Source of the DNA: a virus
Length of the DNA: 64,000 bases
IMG/VR virus record: IMGVR_UViG_3300020229_000001
Coordinates: 1 to 64,000 of that record
Strand: one strand, 5' to 3'
Made by a program: the position numbers and the translations under genes. Under the pieces are notes generated by a model. The model worked only from the letters and a program-made list of their open reading frames with translations. It made no database searches and was not told the DNA's origin. Positions 15,939 through 22,877 of the stretch are shown here, piece after piece (position 1 is the stretch's first letter; the number at the start of each line of letters is the position of its first letter).

Positions 15939-16591
15939 TCTCTGGTTGTGAGTTTGCCCACGGTTCTGTTGAGCAGGTTCAGGATGATTTGGGTGCGTTT
16001 GCTCTTCATTTTGCGCTCAAAGTCCAGGAATAAGACTGTCCTGGGTGTTTCGGTATCGTTTACGACCCAATGTTGGGTTGTATCGTCAAAAGCGACCAGT
16101 TCTCTGTCTTTCCAGGAGTAACGCTGGCCGTTGAGTGAGATGAAGCAGTTTGGGCTGTTGGGCGTTGTCAGGCCGATATGCACGCGGATGCAGCCGGCCC
16201 AGGGACCAGCGTGAGGATGGATCGTTGCCCTGGGCTCTAGGATGCTGAGCATCGCCAGGTGAATGTCTGGGTGCCGGCTGATGACGGCTAACGTCGCTGG
16301 GAAATCGGTTAGGGCTCGTTTGCTGGGCTTGGCGTACCATTTGAGGTAGTACTTCTTCCACAGGCCGTCGTTAGTGACCCTTGAGTCAAAGAACAGATCG
16401 CCTTGTATTGGGCTGGCTTTGTGCCTGGCGCGGGCTGTCTCGTCCAAGATGATAGGCAGGGCTGCCAGGAGATCCTGAGCGCTCTGGCGGGCTAGGATGG
16501 CGTCTGTGAGGAACGTCGTCGTTGGGTCCAGGCTGTTCCGATGAATCCAGGGGTTCAGCACCTCGGTCAAATATGAAATGAACCGGATCAT
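15935..16591 (-). CDS. Aspartyl/asparaginyl beta-hydroxylase-like 2-oxoglutarate oxygenase
   Basis: A 218-residue protein from ATG 16591, which overlaps the upstream stop (ATGA). The double-stranded beta-helix signature of AspH-type oxygenases is clear: IHPHAGPW (His127 predicted metal ligand), R136-V-H138-IGL, FDDTTQHWVVND (His174 second metal ligand), and R184 in TPRTVLFLDF for 2-oxoglutarate. AspH enzymes use only two His ligands for Fe(II), as seen here. They hydroxylate Asp or Asn side chains. The target is unknown; a phage structural protein or a host protein is possible. Such genes are uncommon but known in phages. Confidence 0.82.
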   Translation of the reverse strand: MIRFISYLTEVLNPWIHRNSLDPTTTFLTDAILARQSAQDLLAALPIILDETARARHKASPIQGDLFFDSRVTNDGLWKKYYLKWYAKPSKRALTDFPATLAVISRHPDIHLAMLSILEPRATIHPHAGPWAGCIRVHIGLTTPNSPNCFISLNGQRYSWKDRELVAFDDTTQHWVVNDTETPRTVLFLDFERKMKSKRTQIILNLLNRTVGKLTTRE

Positions 16592-16869
16592 TTCAACACC
16601 CCGTTCCAGCCAATTTCGCAATCGCGGATGCGCTCGAGCGTTTCCTCAAGTTTCTCAATTTGTTCTTTTTGCTTAGCTATGAGCAGATCAGCAAATTTGG
16701 AAATGATTCCATGCCGCGTGCCTTTACCAACGCCTGCTGGTATTGGCAAATGCATTGCAGCTTGAACGATCTCAAAAACGTCATAGGCGCAGTTATACGC
16801 GTCCACATATGCATTGCATCCGTTGGCTTCTCGGGTTGTTAACTCAACCGCGTTAGGGTGAATTTTCAT
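16588..16869 (-). CDS. Hypothetical protein with C-terminal coiled coil
   Basis: A 93-residue protein. The start at 16869 is chosen because GGAGG lies seven bases upstream and the ATG overlaps the previous stop. It has an N-terminal globular part with Cys (GCNAYVDAYNCAYDVF) and a C-terminal helix (KQKEQIEKLEETLERI). No family recognised. Confidence 0.6.
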   Translation of the reverse strand: MKIHPNAVELTTREANGCNAYVDAYNCAYDVFEIVQAAMHLPIPAGVGKGTRHGIISKFADLLIAKQKEQIEKLEETLERIRDCEIGWNGVLK

Positions 16870-17177
16870 TCCTTTTCCTCCCATTTTCCCAGCGTCCGTA
16901 AAAACGCTTCTGCGCGTTGGCGGGCTGTTGCCCTGAGCAGGTACTCGTAATGGTGAGAGTTTGATATGTGCATTCCATATTCAAAAAGTAGCTCTTTGTC
17001 TCTTATCACCTTTTCCGCCTCATGCATCGCGTTGAGGCAGTGGGCGTACTCCTCAACCGCAGTCCGGCAGCCATGCGTCTCCGGGGCGACTCCCATCAAT
17101 CCAAACTCTGGATGCTCAAAAATGCCAGTCCATCCGCACGCTTTAGCAATCGCCGCGTTAATTTGGTCGTCGGTCAT
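16866..17177 (-). CDS. Phage ABA-sandwich domain protein
   Basis: A 103-residue protein. INAAIAKACGW at the N-terminus, EYAHCLNAMHEAEKVI in the middle and a RQRAEAFLRTLGKWEE end match the small phage ABA-sandwich family, common in early regions of tailed phages. The family has no established function. It is coupled by ATGA overlaps on both sides. Confidence 0.72.
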   Translation of the reverse strand: MTDDQINAAIAKACGWTGIFEHPEFGLMGVAPETHGCRTAVEEYAHCLNAMHEAEKVIRDKELLFEYGMHISNSHHYEYLLRATARQRAEAFLRTLGKWEEKE

Positions 17178-17767
17178 TTGGCCTCCTTTGCTGCTGCGAT
17201 GAGTGCGTCTGCCTGTTCAACAGCCCAGATTACTTCCAATTTTGCTTCCCACGATTCGCTTTCTCTGCCGGCCAGCGCAGCCAGCAACATCGCCGCAATC
17301 TCCAGCCGCGAGGGCTCGGGGCGAACTGTCAACTGTTGGTTGACGGTTGTGGCCTCGTAAGCTGCAACAGTGTCTTTGAGTTGTGCCACCTCGGCGCGGG
17401 CTTCGTCACGTTGTGACTGAAGCGTTACCGAACTGTTTAACTCGGCGTCTAGTTTTTCCTTCAATAGCTCCACCTCGACGCGGGCTTTGTTGCGTTGTTC
17501 CGCGAATTTTTCCGCATCTCGCGCATAGTCATCTCTATCGCTCTTAAGCCGCTTCACTTCTGCAAGTGCTTTGTCGAGCTCCTTTCGCAAAAAGGTAGCC
17601 TCCTCTCTTAAGAGCCCGTAATCGTGCGGGGTGCGCTCAGCAATGGCCTGGGATAATTCCTTTTGCAACGTTTCCAGTGCGTCTGCTGCCGACACATAAA
17701 GTATACATTCAAGCGGGCGCTTGGTTGCCACATAGCGCAGCCCTGTAATTATTTCTTTTGTGTTCAT
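17174..17767 (-). CDS. Long coiled-coil protein
   Basis: A 197-residue protein. It begins with a helical region (1-45), continues with an almost uninterrupted heptad coiled coil (about 52-140, KELDKALAEVKRLKSDRDDY and on), and ends in an Ala-rich helix (WAVEQADALIAAAKEAK). No catalytic motif. It could be a structural or spacer protein; function unknown. Confidence 0.62.
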   Translation of the reverse strand: MNTKEIITGLRYVATKRPLECILYVSAADALETLQKELSQAIAERTPHDYGLLREEATFLRKELDKALAEVKRLKSDRDDYARDAEKFAEQRNKARVEVELLKEKLDAELNSSVTLQSQRDEARAEVAQLKDTVAAYEATTVNQQLTVRPEPSRLEIAAMLLAALAGRESESWEAKLEVIWAVEQADALIAAAKEAK

Positions 17768-17934
17768 TTTTGTGTGGGTTGGCCTCCCAGGGAGGCGATT
17801 GTTTCTTCGTATGGGATCCCCAGGAGCTCAACGAGCTTCAACCTGGCTTCTGATTCTGACTCCGCGGTGATTGTCCAGGCTATGTATGGCAAAAAGTCCA
17901 CCGTCACGACGTACTCTGATTCCCAGGTGCTCAT
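17764..17934 (-). CDS. Small hypothetical protein
   Basis: A 56-residue ORF (MSTWESEYVV...GGQPTQK). It has a beta strand, VTVDFLPYIAWTITAESE, then a helix. Both ends overlap neighbours by ATGA, which is good evidence that it is translated. No family recognised. Confidence 0.6.
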   Translation of the reverse strand: MSTWESEYVVTVDFLPYIAWTITAESESEARLKLVELLGIPYEETIASLGGQPTQK

Positions 17935-18170
17935 ACTAAGCCGGCCTCCTGCGCCAGGCGCTTTGCTGCCGACAGCCCAGACTCTGCTTTTGGGTCAACC
18001 GGCGATTGGTGGGCGTAGGTTAGGCCGACCGCCTGAGCCTTACGCCTAGCAGCGGCTAGCGTGCCTTGGGCTGCCTCGCTGGAGCAGCAAAGCACTCGTC
18101 CGATCTCGCAAACAGACACTCCAGTGGCCGCCAGCCAATAAGCCAGGGCTTGACGTTGGCTAGGGCGCAT
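17931..18170 (-). CDS. Helix-turn-helix protein
   Basis: A 79-residue protein. QALAYWLAATGVSVCEIGRV followed by CSSEAAQGTLAAARRKA looks like a sigma-4/HTH unit (helix, turn at GVS, recognition helix). The second half is Ala/Lys-rich. It may be a small regulator. It overlaps the upstream gene's end by 11 bases. Confidence 0.5.
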   Translation of the reverse strand: MRPSQRQALAYWLAATGVSVCEIGRVLCCSSEAAQGTLAAARRKAQAVGLTYAHQSPVDPKAESGLSAAKRLAQEAGLV

Positions 18171-18405
18171 CTGGTTTGACTGTTGTGCCGAACATGCCGG
18201 CGGTTGTGTTAAGCTTTTCTCGTGACCGTTGCCATGCAGCTTTTTTTGCAGAGCTTAAAACGGCGTGTTGATGCATGATTTCCTTCATAGTTGTGGTTCC
18301 AGACTGGGCAACCCGTCTCGCGTTTAACGCCTTGTTGACTGCTCTCAACGCCCCGCGATCTTTTCTGTCGGCAATAGCGCACCGGCCAATTGATTGTTGT
18401 CTCAT
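18160..18405 (-). CDS. Small basic hypothetical protein
   Basis: An 81-residue Arg/Lys/Ala-rich protein (RGALRAVNKALNARRVAQSG) with no hydrophobic core obvious by eye. Its ATG overlaps the previous stop. Could bind nucleic acid; not recognised. Confidence 0.5.
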   Translation of the reverse strand: MRQQSIGRCAIADRKDRGALRAVNKALNARRVAQSGTTTMKEIMHQHAVLSSAKKAAWQRSREKLNTTAGMFGTTVKPDAP

Positions 18406-18581
18406 ACTTCGTCCCCCCAGGGCTGCTCAGGCTCGCCATCAGCCTCCCAAGACCAGCCACAATGGCTATTGATGCAGCTAGCCCAGTCTGGGCCAGTCGC
18501 TGTTGGTGACCCGCAAATCGGACATTCTTTGTCCACGGGGTAGCGGTCGTCTTCGTCCCCTGGTGATCCTGTGCTTAGCAT
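18402..18581 (-). CDS. Small zinc-ribbon-like protein
   Basis: A 59-residue acidic protein. CPICG (20-24) and a later C...HC (36-41) followed by W-W suggest a zinc ribbon. It overlaps both neighbours (seven bases with the upstream gene, ATGA with the downstream one). Not recognised further. Confidence 0.58.
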   Translation of the reverse strand: MLSTGSPGDEDDRYPVDKECPICGSPTATGPDWASCINSHCGWSWEADGEPEQPWGDEV

Positions 18582-18841
18582 AATTTTATGAATAAAGGCG
18601 TTCCTGGGCCAACATACGACCCAAGAGTGTTGAAACTAAACCAATCCCAGGCGTCGTCCTGGCTCATGCCTGATTCCTCCACAAGCGCATAGAGGCAACG
18701 GTCCTGGTCGTAGCAAGCCAGAACGGGTTCGTTCATGCGTTGGACAAAACCCAAGAACGCGGACTCCATGCCGTCGGCCAGGATTACACGTTCTTCTGGG
18801 AACTCCTGTTCCAAAAAGTCTTCAATTTCTTGCCTGGTCAT
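18575..18841 (-). CDS. Conserved phage hypothetical protein
   Basis: An 88-residue protein from ATG 18841 (overlaps upstream stop). The pattern LADGMESAFLGFVQR, then AC-YDQDRC, then a SGMSQDDAWDWFSFNTLGSYVG helix-strand unit and TPLFI end is one I know from many bacteria and phages as a small uncharacterised family. Function unknown. Confidence 0.65.
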   Translation of the reverse strand: MTRQEIEDFLEQEFPEERVILADGMESAFLGFVQRMNEPVLACYDQDRCLYALVEESGMSQDDAWDWFSFNTLGSYVGPGTPLFIKLC

Positions 18842-19026
18842 CGTGCGTTTTTTAAGGCTTTCATCCGCTCGATCATCCTGCCGAGATCGGCCTCGAGCTC
18901 CGCTACTCGAATTTTCAGCCGGCGGATCTCCTCCTCGGCCTGCTCCAGGGCATGGTCTTCGTCCATTGGACGCTCCCCGGTTGAACACAACCTGGAGCCT
19001 TCAATGTATCGCACGCGCCCGCTCAT
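18838..19026 (-). CDS. Small coiled-coil protein
   Basis: A 62-residue protein from ATG 19026. Residues 24-60 form a heptad helix (LEQAEEEIRRLKIRVAELEA). Coupled to both neighbours by ATGA. Function unknown. Confidence 0.55.
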   Translation of the reverse strand: MSGRVRYIEGSRLCSTGERPMDEDHALEQAEEEIRRLKIRVAELEADLGRMIERMKALKNAR

Positions 19027-19334
19027 GCGGACCTCCGAACAAAGGTGAATGTGCCGACCGGCCTGGAGTCCAGCTCCTCGCATTCCCACACTCCGTTGGG
19101 AAGCTCAAACGACCAGCCGACCGCTTGCTCCCATTTAAGGGGCGCCGGCGCCGTGTCTGTTCCGTCTTCGTAAAAGATCACTGGGACTTCATGCCCCATG
19201 CTGCATTCGTAGGCGTTCACCGCCCGATAATAGGCGCGCTCTCCGGCCCAAGAGCAATTCTTGCCGGCCTTTGCGCGGAGCACCGCGTTCCAAAGGGTTT
19301 GATTCCGCGTAGTTGTAGGTAGTGTTGCAGTCAT
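19023..19334 (-). CDS. Hypothetical protein, beta-rich
   Basis: A 103-residue protein with several Trp residues (KWEQAVGWSFELPNGVWECEEL). It begins after a TAATAAATAA leader with a 9-bp stem-loop (19342-19373) just upstream. It is the first gene of the tightly coupled run 19334 to 15642. No family recognised. Confidence 0.58.
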   Translation of the reverse strand: MTATLPTTTRNQTLWNAVLRAKAGKNCSWAGERAYYRAVNAYECSMGHEVPVIFYEDGTDTAPAPLKWEQAVGWSFELPNGVWECEELDSRPVGTFTFVRRSA

Positions 19335-19341
19335 TTATTTA

Positions 19342-19373
19342 TTACGGTTTTTGTCCGCGGTTACAAACCGTAA
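19342..19373 (-). promoter_or_regulatory. Stem-loop before a gene run
   Basis: TTACGGTTT (19342-19350) pairs perfectly with AAACCGTAA (19365-19373) around a 14-base loop, eight bases before the ATG at 19334. It could be a translational or protein-binding operator. No U-run marks it as a terminator. Confidence 0.4.
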
Positions 19374-19446
19374 CCTTGGACTGTTGTGGTTGTTTTTAAC
19401 TGAGACGCCAAGCTATTGGGAGTTAGAACCCAGGTCAAATTTATTT

Positions 19447-19731
19447 TCAATTATTTTTCCACTGCTCTCCTATTTCGTCATTATCATCATCGTCTTGAGG
19501 CACTTCTGGTTCTGCTTCGTTGTCTTCAGAATGGTAATTTGGGCATGATTCTTGGTCGTTGAAACTGCGCTCCATGACGCATTCATCGCAGCCACACAGC
19601 ACCGCGACTGATATCTGAATGATCTTTCCATCATGCTCGCCGTCAGAGCATTGTAACTGAGCCTTGAAGTTTGAAATTCCGGCACCCAAAGTAAAGTCTG
19701 CGATTGTTGCGATTGCTTGTTTGAAGTCCAT
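19447..19731 (-). CDS. Acidic hypothetical protein with Cys cluster
   Basis: A 94-residue protein. C-G-C-D-E-C (about 47-52) plus further Cys may bind metal; the last 25 residues are strongly acidic (PQDDDDNDEIGEQ). The acidic tail may bind basic partners or mimic DNA. It follows the loader gene. Not recognised. Confidence 0.5.
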   Translation of the reverse strand: MDFKQAIATIADFTLGAGISNFKAQLQCSDGEHDGKIIQISVAVLCGCDECVMERSFNDQESCPNYHSEDNEAEPEVPQDDDDNDEIGEQWKNN

Positions 19732-19752
19732 TAGATTGAGGCGGTTAAGTTT

Positions 19753-20406
19753 TTAGTTTGTTCTGTAAGACGGCCAATCGCAGAACGCGACGCCGCCGGT
19801 TTCTACGATCCTGGAAGCGACACTGTTTCCGATAGTGTCCAGGAATTTTGTTTGGTTTTGGTTAGTGATCAGCAGTGTGTCACGCATGGCGCCGTAGCGT
19901 CGGTCAATCAAATGCGTGAGAAGCCGGTTTTCCCAGGGGGTTTCTCCACGCTCCTGGAGCTCATCCAAGATCAGCAGACTTGGACCGCAATACGCATCAA
20001 TGACTGCTTTCTCCGAGCGTTTGCCCTCAAACGACTCTTTAATGTCGAGAAAGAACCCCATCGCCGTTGCGTACAATGGCGCCTTGCCGGCCCCCGCGTA
20101 GGTTTTGGCGATGGTTGCCGCCAATTGGGTCTTTCCGGTGCCCCTAGAGCCGCACAGAGCGATGATGAATCCGGAGTGGACCTTGGCCTCAACTCGAGCC
20201 AGGAGCGAAAGCCATCCTTCCCCTCGAGGCTCGACCGGTTGCCGGTGGCGATGGGGGATGTTGGACTTCTCCATCAGTTTGTGGGCAAGGATGCGTCGCT
20301 CCCTGGCCGCGGATTCTGCAACCCGTTGATCGATGTCGTCCTGGTCAAAAGACTGGGACATCAATGGACTCAGGACACTCTCCACTGCGTTTTTCAAGTT
20401 TTGCAT
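19753..20406 (-). CDS. DnaC-like helicase loader ATPase
   Basis: A 217-residue AAA+ protein. Walker A GSRGTGKT at 86-93, Walker B LLILDEL at 144-150, a sensor-like LLITNQ and an SRI-arginine region near the C-terminus match DnaC/IstB-type loaders. The N-terminal 60 residues are helical and would bind the helicase. The gene overlaps the initiator gene by 62 bases; an alternative ATG at 20361 would shorten the overlap. With the initiator it forms a pair like lambda O and P. Confidence 0.85.
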   Translation of the reverse strand: MQNLKNAVESVLSPLMSQSFDQDDIDQRVAESAARERRILAHKLMEKSNIPHRHRQPVEPRGEGWLSLLARVEAKVHSGFIIALCGSRGTGKTQLAATIAKTYAGAGKAPLYATAMGFFLDIKESFEGKRSEKAVIDAYCGPSLLILDELQERGETPWENRLLTHLIDRRYGAMRDTLLITNQNQTKFLDTIGNSVASRIVETGGVAFCDWPSYRTN

Positions 20407-21151
20407 TTGTTTTGGTTTCTATGTGAATTCCGCTCCAGCCCTTTTCCATTGATTGAATCATTCCGGCTATCGCCGCCGGCACTCCGACCTCCACCGCCTT
20501 GGCGAAGACCCGAGTCCTGGACGGGAGCGTTTTGGCCGATTGCTTCTTCTTGTACGCGATATACTCAAGCCAGACGTTGACAAACTCCGGAACATTCAGG
20601 ACCGCCGGCAGGCCATCAAGCGGATGACCCCAGGCTGACTTCCGAACCCTGGGAGCTGCGACAGCAGCGACCGCCCCCTTAAAGGGGGTAGGGGGTATTA
20701 CTTGGTTACTGGTTCTTGGTTCTTGGTTCTTGGTTGGTATACCAGCACCCGTATACGGCACCTGGTATTCCTGCGGTATACTTTCTGATACCGTCGGTAC
20801 GGTTTCCGATACCGTCGGTATACCGTCGGTATTTTTAGACCATCTTTTTGACACTCTGGCCCTCTGCTGTTCCGAAAGCGAACGGTACTTTTCAAGCTCT
20901 TTGTCGGCTCGTTTGTGAGACCATACACCGTTGCAGTGAGAAAAGAACTCCCGCAAAACTCGTTCCACGGCTTCACGCTCGTCCTGAGCCCGAGCGCACA
21001 GCTTTCGGATTGCGTCGTCAACAGTGAGTTGAAGTGGTCCGTTGTTGAGGTAATAGAGATCGAGCAGGCGGCTGTAGACGCCGTGCTCTAGCAGAGACAG
21101 GTGACCGGTGTCCCGGAGGTAGTCCCCAATGTGTCGAGGGTAGTGGTTCAT
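20345..21151 (-). CDS. Replication initiator, DUF1376 (YdaU-like) family
   Basis: A 268-residue protein. Residues 1-85 (HYPRHIGDYLRDTG, LEHGVYSRLLDLYYLNNGPL) are a clear DUF1376 winged-helix domain. Residues about 105-150 are a low-complexity Thr/Val/Pro linker encoded by the iteron-like cluster at 20736-20832. Residues about 165-250 form a second helical domain. This order (DNA-binding domain, linker encoding the origin, loader-binding domain) parallels lambda O. It probably opens the origin and recruits the DnaC-like loader encoded downstream. Confidence 0.82.
   Translation of the reverse strand: MNHYPRHIGDYLRDTGHLSLLEHGVYSRLLDLYYLNNGPLQLTVDDAIRKLCARAQDEREAVERVLREFFSHCNGVWSHKRADKELEKYRSLSEQQRARVSKRWSKNTDGIPTVSETVPTVSESIPQEYQVPYTGAGIPTKNQEPRTSNQVIPPTPFKGAVAAVAAPRVRKSAWGHPLDGLPAVLNVPEFVNVWLEYIAYKKKQSAKTLPSRTRVFAKAVEVGVPAAIAGMIQSMEKGWSGIHIETKTNAKLEKRSGECPESIDVPVF
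20736..20832. repeat. Iteron-like palindrome cluster, candidate replication origin
   Basis: ATACCGTCGGTA occurs at 20788-20799, 20809-20820 and 20820-20831; each is a near-perfect inverted repeat. Related palindromes are GGTATACC (20736-20743) and CCGTATACGG (20750-20759). A run of TTCTTGG repeats (20710-20734) adjoins it. All lie in the linker region of the initiator gene, as iterons do in lambda O. The origin function is inferred. Confidence 0.6.
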
Positions 21152-21441
21152 TTGGTCGGACGAATTCGGCGGTTAGCCTCCTCCTGGGGATACCCAACTT
21201 TCACCAGGCCTTTCTTTAGGTCGTCGTCTGTCCATGTCTCTCCTTCAATAGGGTAGCGCATATATTCATCCAGATGGTCCCACCGGTTGCTACACGTCCT
21301 GGACGCAAACCAGTCCCACCAAACAATTCTGGCTACCGCGGCCCTGTACCGGGTTGGCAACCGCTTTACATTGTCCGCCCAGACGTCTGGGTCAATTCGG
21401 CGCCCGCGTGATATCCAAGGTCTCCCGCTCACTTTGCTCAT
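21148..21441 (-). CDS. Hypothetical basic protein
   Basis: A 97-residue protein, Trp- and Arg-rich (RRIDPDVWADNVKRLPTRYR, WWDWFASRTCSNRWDHLDEY). It begins at an AATAAATAAATT leader and overlaps the initiator start by ATGA, so it is likely part of the replication operon. Not recognised. Confidence 0.58.
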   Translation of the reverse strand: MSKVSGRPWISRGRRIDPDVWADNVKRLPTRYRAAVARIVWWDWFASRTCSNRWDHLDEYMRYPIEGETWTDDDLKKGLVKVGYPQEEANRRIRPTK

Positions 21442-21851
21442 AATTTATTTATTTTAACTTCAATTTTTGGATCTTCGCCAATTGCTGCGTAGCACTTTCC
21501 GAGGTTCAGACGCACGATCTGGGCGTCGTCGTGCCAGAAGCCTTTTATGGCGTCCTGGAGCCCCTTCTGGAGGTTGTCCAGGTCGGGCCGGTGGATGTTC
21601 CATATGCGATCCGTTGAGTGCTTTTTAGCCATCAACACTTTTGGCCGGCGCAAAACGTACAGCACCTTCATCTCCAGGGCGCCTTCCAAGAGCACTGCTG
21701 GCCGGTAGGGAGCAGTCAGCCACTCGATTGACTGCTCCCATTTGACGACCTTTTTCTGCTTAAAGAAGATCGGCTTTCCGGCGCGCACCATCACCCGCTT
21801 TCCCGAAAACTGAACCGACATTGGGTCCACGGGGATAGTGAATTCAATCAT
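21438..21851 (-). CDS. rusA: RusA-like Holliday junction resolvase
   Basis: A 137-residue protein from ATG 21851 (overlaps upstream stop). The RusA signature is clear: RPDLDNLQKGLQDAIKG with Asp90, Asp92 and Asp100, then W-HDDAQI (Asp108-109) and a downstream K119. RusA enzymes cut four-way junctions and resolve recombination or replication intermediates before packaging. Length is typical (family about 120-140). Confidence 0.9.
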   Translation of the reverse strand: MIEFTIPVDPMSVQFSGKRVMVRAGKPIFFKQKKVVKWEQSIEWLTAPYRPAVLLEGALEMKVLYVLRRPKVLMAKKHSTDRIWNIHRPDLDNLQKGLQDAIKGFWHDDAQIVRLNLGKCYAAIGEDPKIEVKINKL

Positions 21852-22609
21852 AATTGAGGGAACGCCTCTTTGTCTGGAGTCCAAGCCAAGGTCAATTTCC
21901 TGCCAGTCTTTGACCACTTCATGGCTTTAACAAGAACCGCCGTTAAATGGAGGCATCCCTCATTCCTCGAAGGCGCCAATCGTTTTTTCATGTACAAATC
22001 AAAGGCAGCTTGGGCGGAATCAAATTCGCTTTTTGACAGCTTTAAAAGCCACTCATTAACCCAATTGAGGCCATAAGCACGCATTGCAACAAAGAAAGCC
22101 GCGTGCTCAACGCTGGATGGAACTTTGAAAAACTTTAGGCGTCTCGATTTAACGCAATCGCGAATGTCTGGATTATCCTCTAAAATTTCACGCTGCGGGG
22201 AATAAGCTAATCGCTGATAACGTCCTCCAAAGATTTCGGCAATCAGGTTGATGACGGCACTCAAATGTTTAACGTTTTTCTCTTCATCAAAGGCGAGCAT
22301 ATCTGAAACCGTCCTCGGTTGAACTATGTCTATAGAATAGATGTACTCGTCAGGGATTCCGCGAGTCACCCACGTCTCAAATGAGACGTTAGCCTTGATG
22401 CAAGCCATCAACCGTTTCTGCCCATCGAGCAATCTTCCAGTAACGCCAAAACGAATGTTGGACGCATTCAGTTGCCAGTTTCCGCTGGCCATACTCTTAG
22501 CGTAGAGGTCAATTCGATGGTTCGACGCAGGACGATTTACCCAGTTTTGTAAGAGCATTCTATTTGCAATTGCTGGGGTGATAAGTTCAATTCTAGCTGT
22601 CTGTTTCAT
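21848..22609 (-). CDS. ParB-superfamily-like phage protein
   Basis: A 253-residue protein. GRLLDGQKRLMACIKA (59-74) corresponds to the GxxR/HxR motif of the ParB-like fold, preceded by YAKSMASGNWQLN and followed by V-TRGIPDEYIYSID...PRTVSDML. This pattern is known from many phage proteins of unknown function. The C-terminal half is helical. It is distinct from the ParB-like gene at 10939. It begins after an AATAAATACA leader. Confidence 0.68.
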   Translation of the reverse strand: MKQTARIELITPAIANRMLLQNWVNRPASNHRIDLYAKSMASGNWQLNASNIRFGVTGRLLDGQKRLMACIKANVSFETWVTRGIPDEYIYSIDIVQPRTVSDMLAFDEEKNVKHLSAVINLIAEIFGGRYQRLAYSPQREILEDNPDIRDCVKSRRLKFFKVPSSVEHAAFFVAMRAYGLNWVNEWLLKLSKSEFDSAQAAFDLYMKKRLAPSRNEGCLHLTAVLVKAMKWSKTGRKLTLAWTPDKEAFPQL

Positions 22610-22627
22610 TGTATTTATTGGGTTTGG

Positions 22628-22755
22628 GTTTTGCGCGTTTTACGAATGCGCGCCCCTCGGGTTTGCTGCTTTTACGAGAGCGTACTACTCCGGTTTGCTG
22701 CTTTTACGAGAGCGCGCCCCTCGAACTTGCTGTTTTTAATTTGCGTTTTAACTTG
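22628..22755. repeat. 32-bp tandem repeats
   Basis: Units at 22628-22659, 22660-22691 and 22692-22723 share a 32-bp period; a fourth at 22724-22755 is degenerate. The second and third share 23 identical leading bases (GGTTTGCTGCTTTTACGAGA...). The period is not a multiple of three. Each unit has CGAG...CTCG arms that could form a small hairpin. The last units form the 3' end of the small zinc-protein gene. Confidence 0.75.
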
Positions 22756-22877
22756 GCTTCTTTTGTGTCTGACTTTGTGCAAGCTTTGCACTTATTTAGA
22801 TGGCCGTCGCTCATCCTTAGGTGGTGATAAAACTCAGTGAGGGGAAGTTTATTTCCGCATTTGAAACACGTTTTCAT
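22704..22877 (-). CDS. Small zinc-binding protein
   Basis: A 57-residue protein. CFKCG (4-8), then PLTEFY, then DGHLNKCKAC (24-33) make a four-Cys zinc site typical of small phage HNH-like or zinc-ribbon proteins, here without the HNH catalytic part. Its ATG overlaps the SSB-like stop (TAATG). The 3' end runs into the 32-bp repeats and the stop codon lies in a repeat unit. Confidence 0.7.
   Translation of the reverse strand: MKTCFKCGNKLPLTEFYHHLRMSDGHLNKCKACTKSDTKEAKLKRKLKTASSRGALS

Noticed and set aside
22610-22706. Read-through of the zinc-protein stop codon
   Set aside because: The frame stays open after TAA for about 30 codons, but this comes from repeats; no stop-suppression signal is visible.
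22628-22755. Possible CRISPR array
   Set aside because: The 32-bp units are contiguous with no unique spacers, and there are no cas genes (the Cas4-like gene belongs to a phage recombination set).
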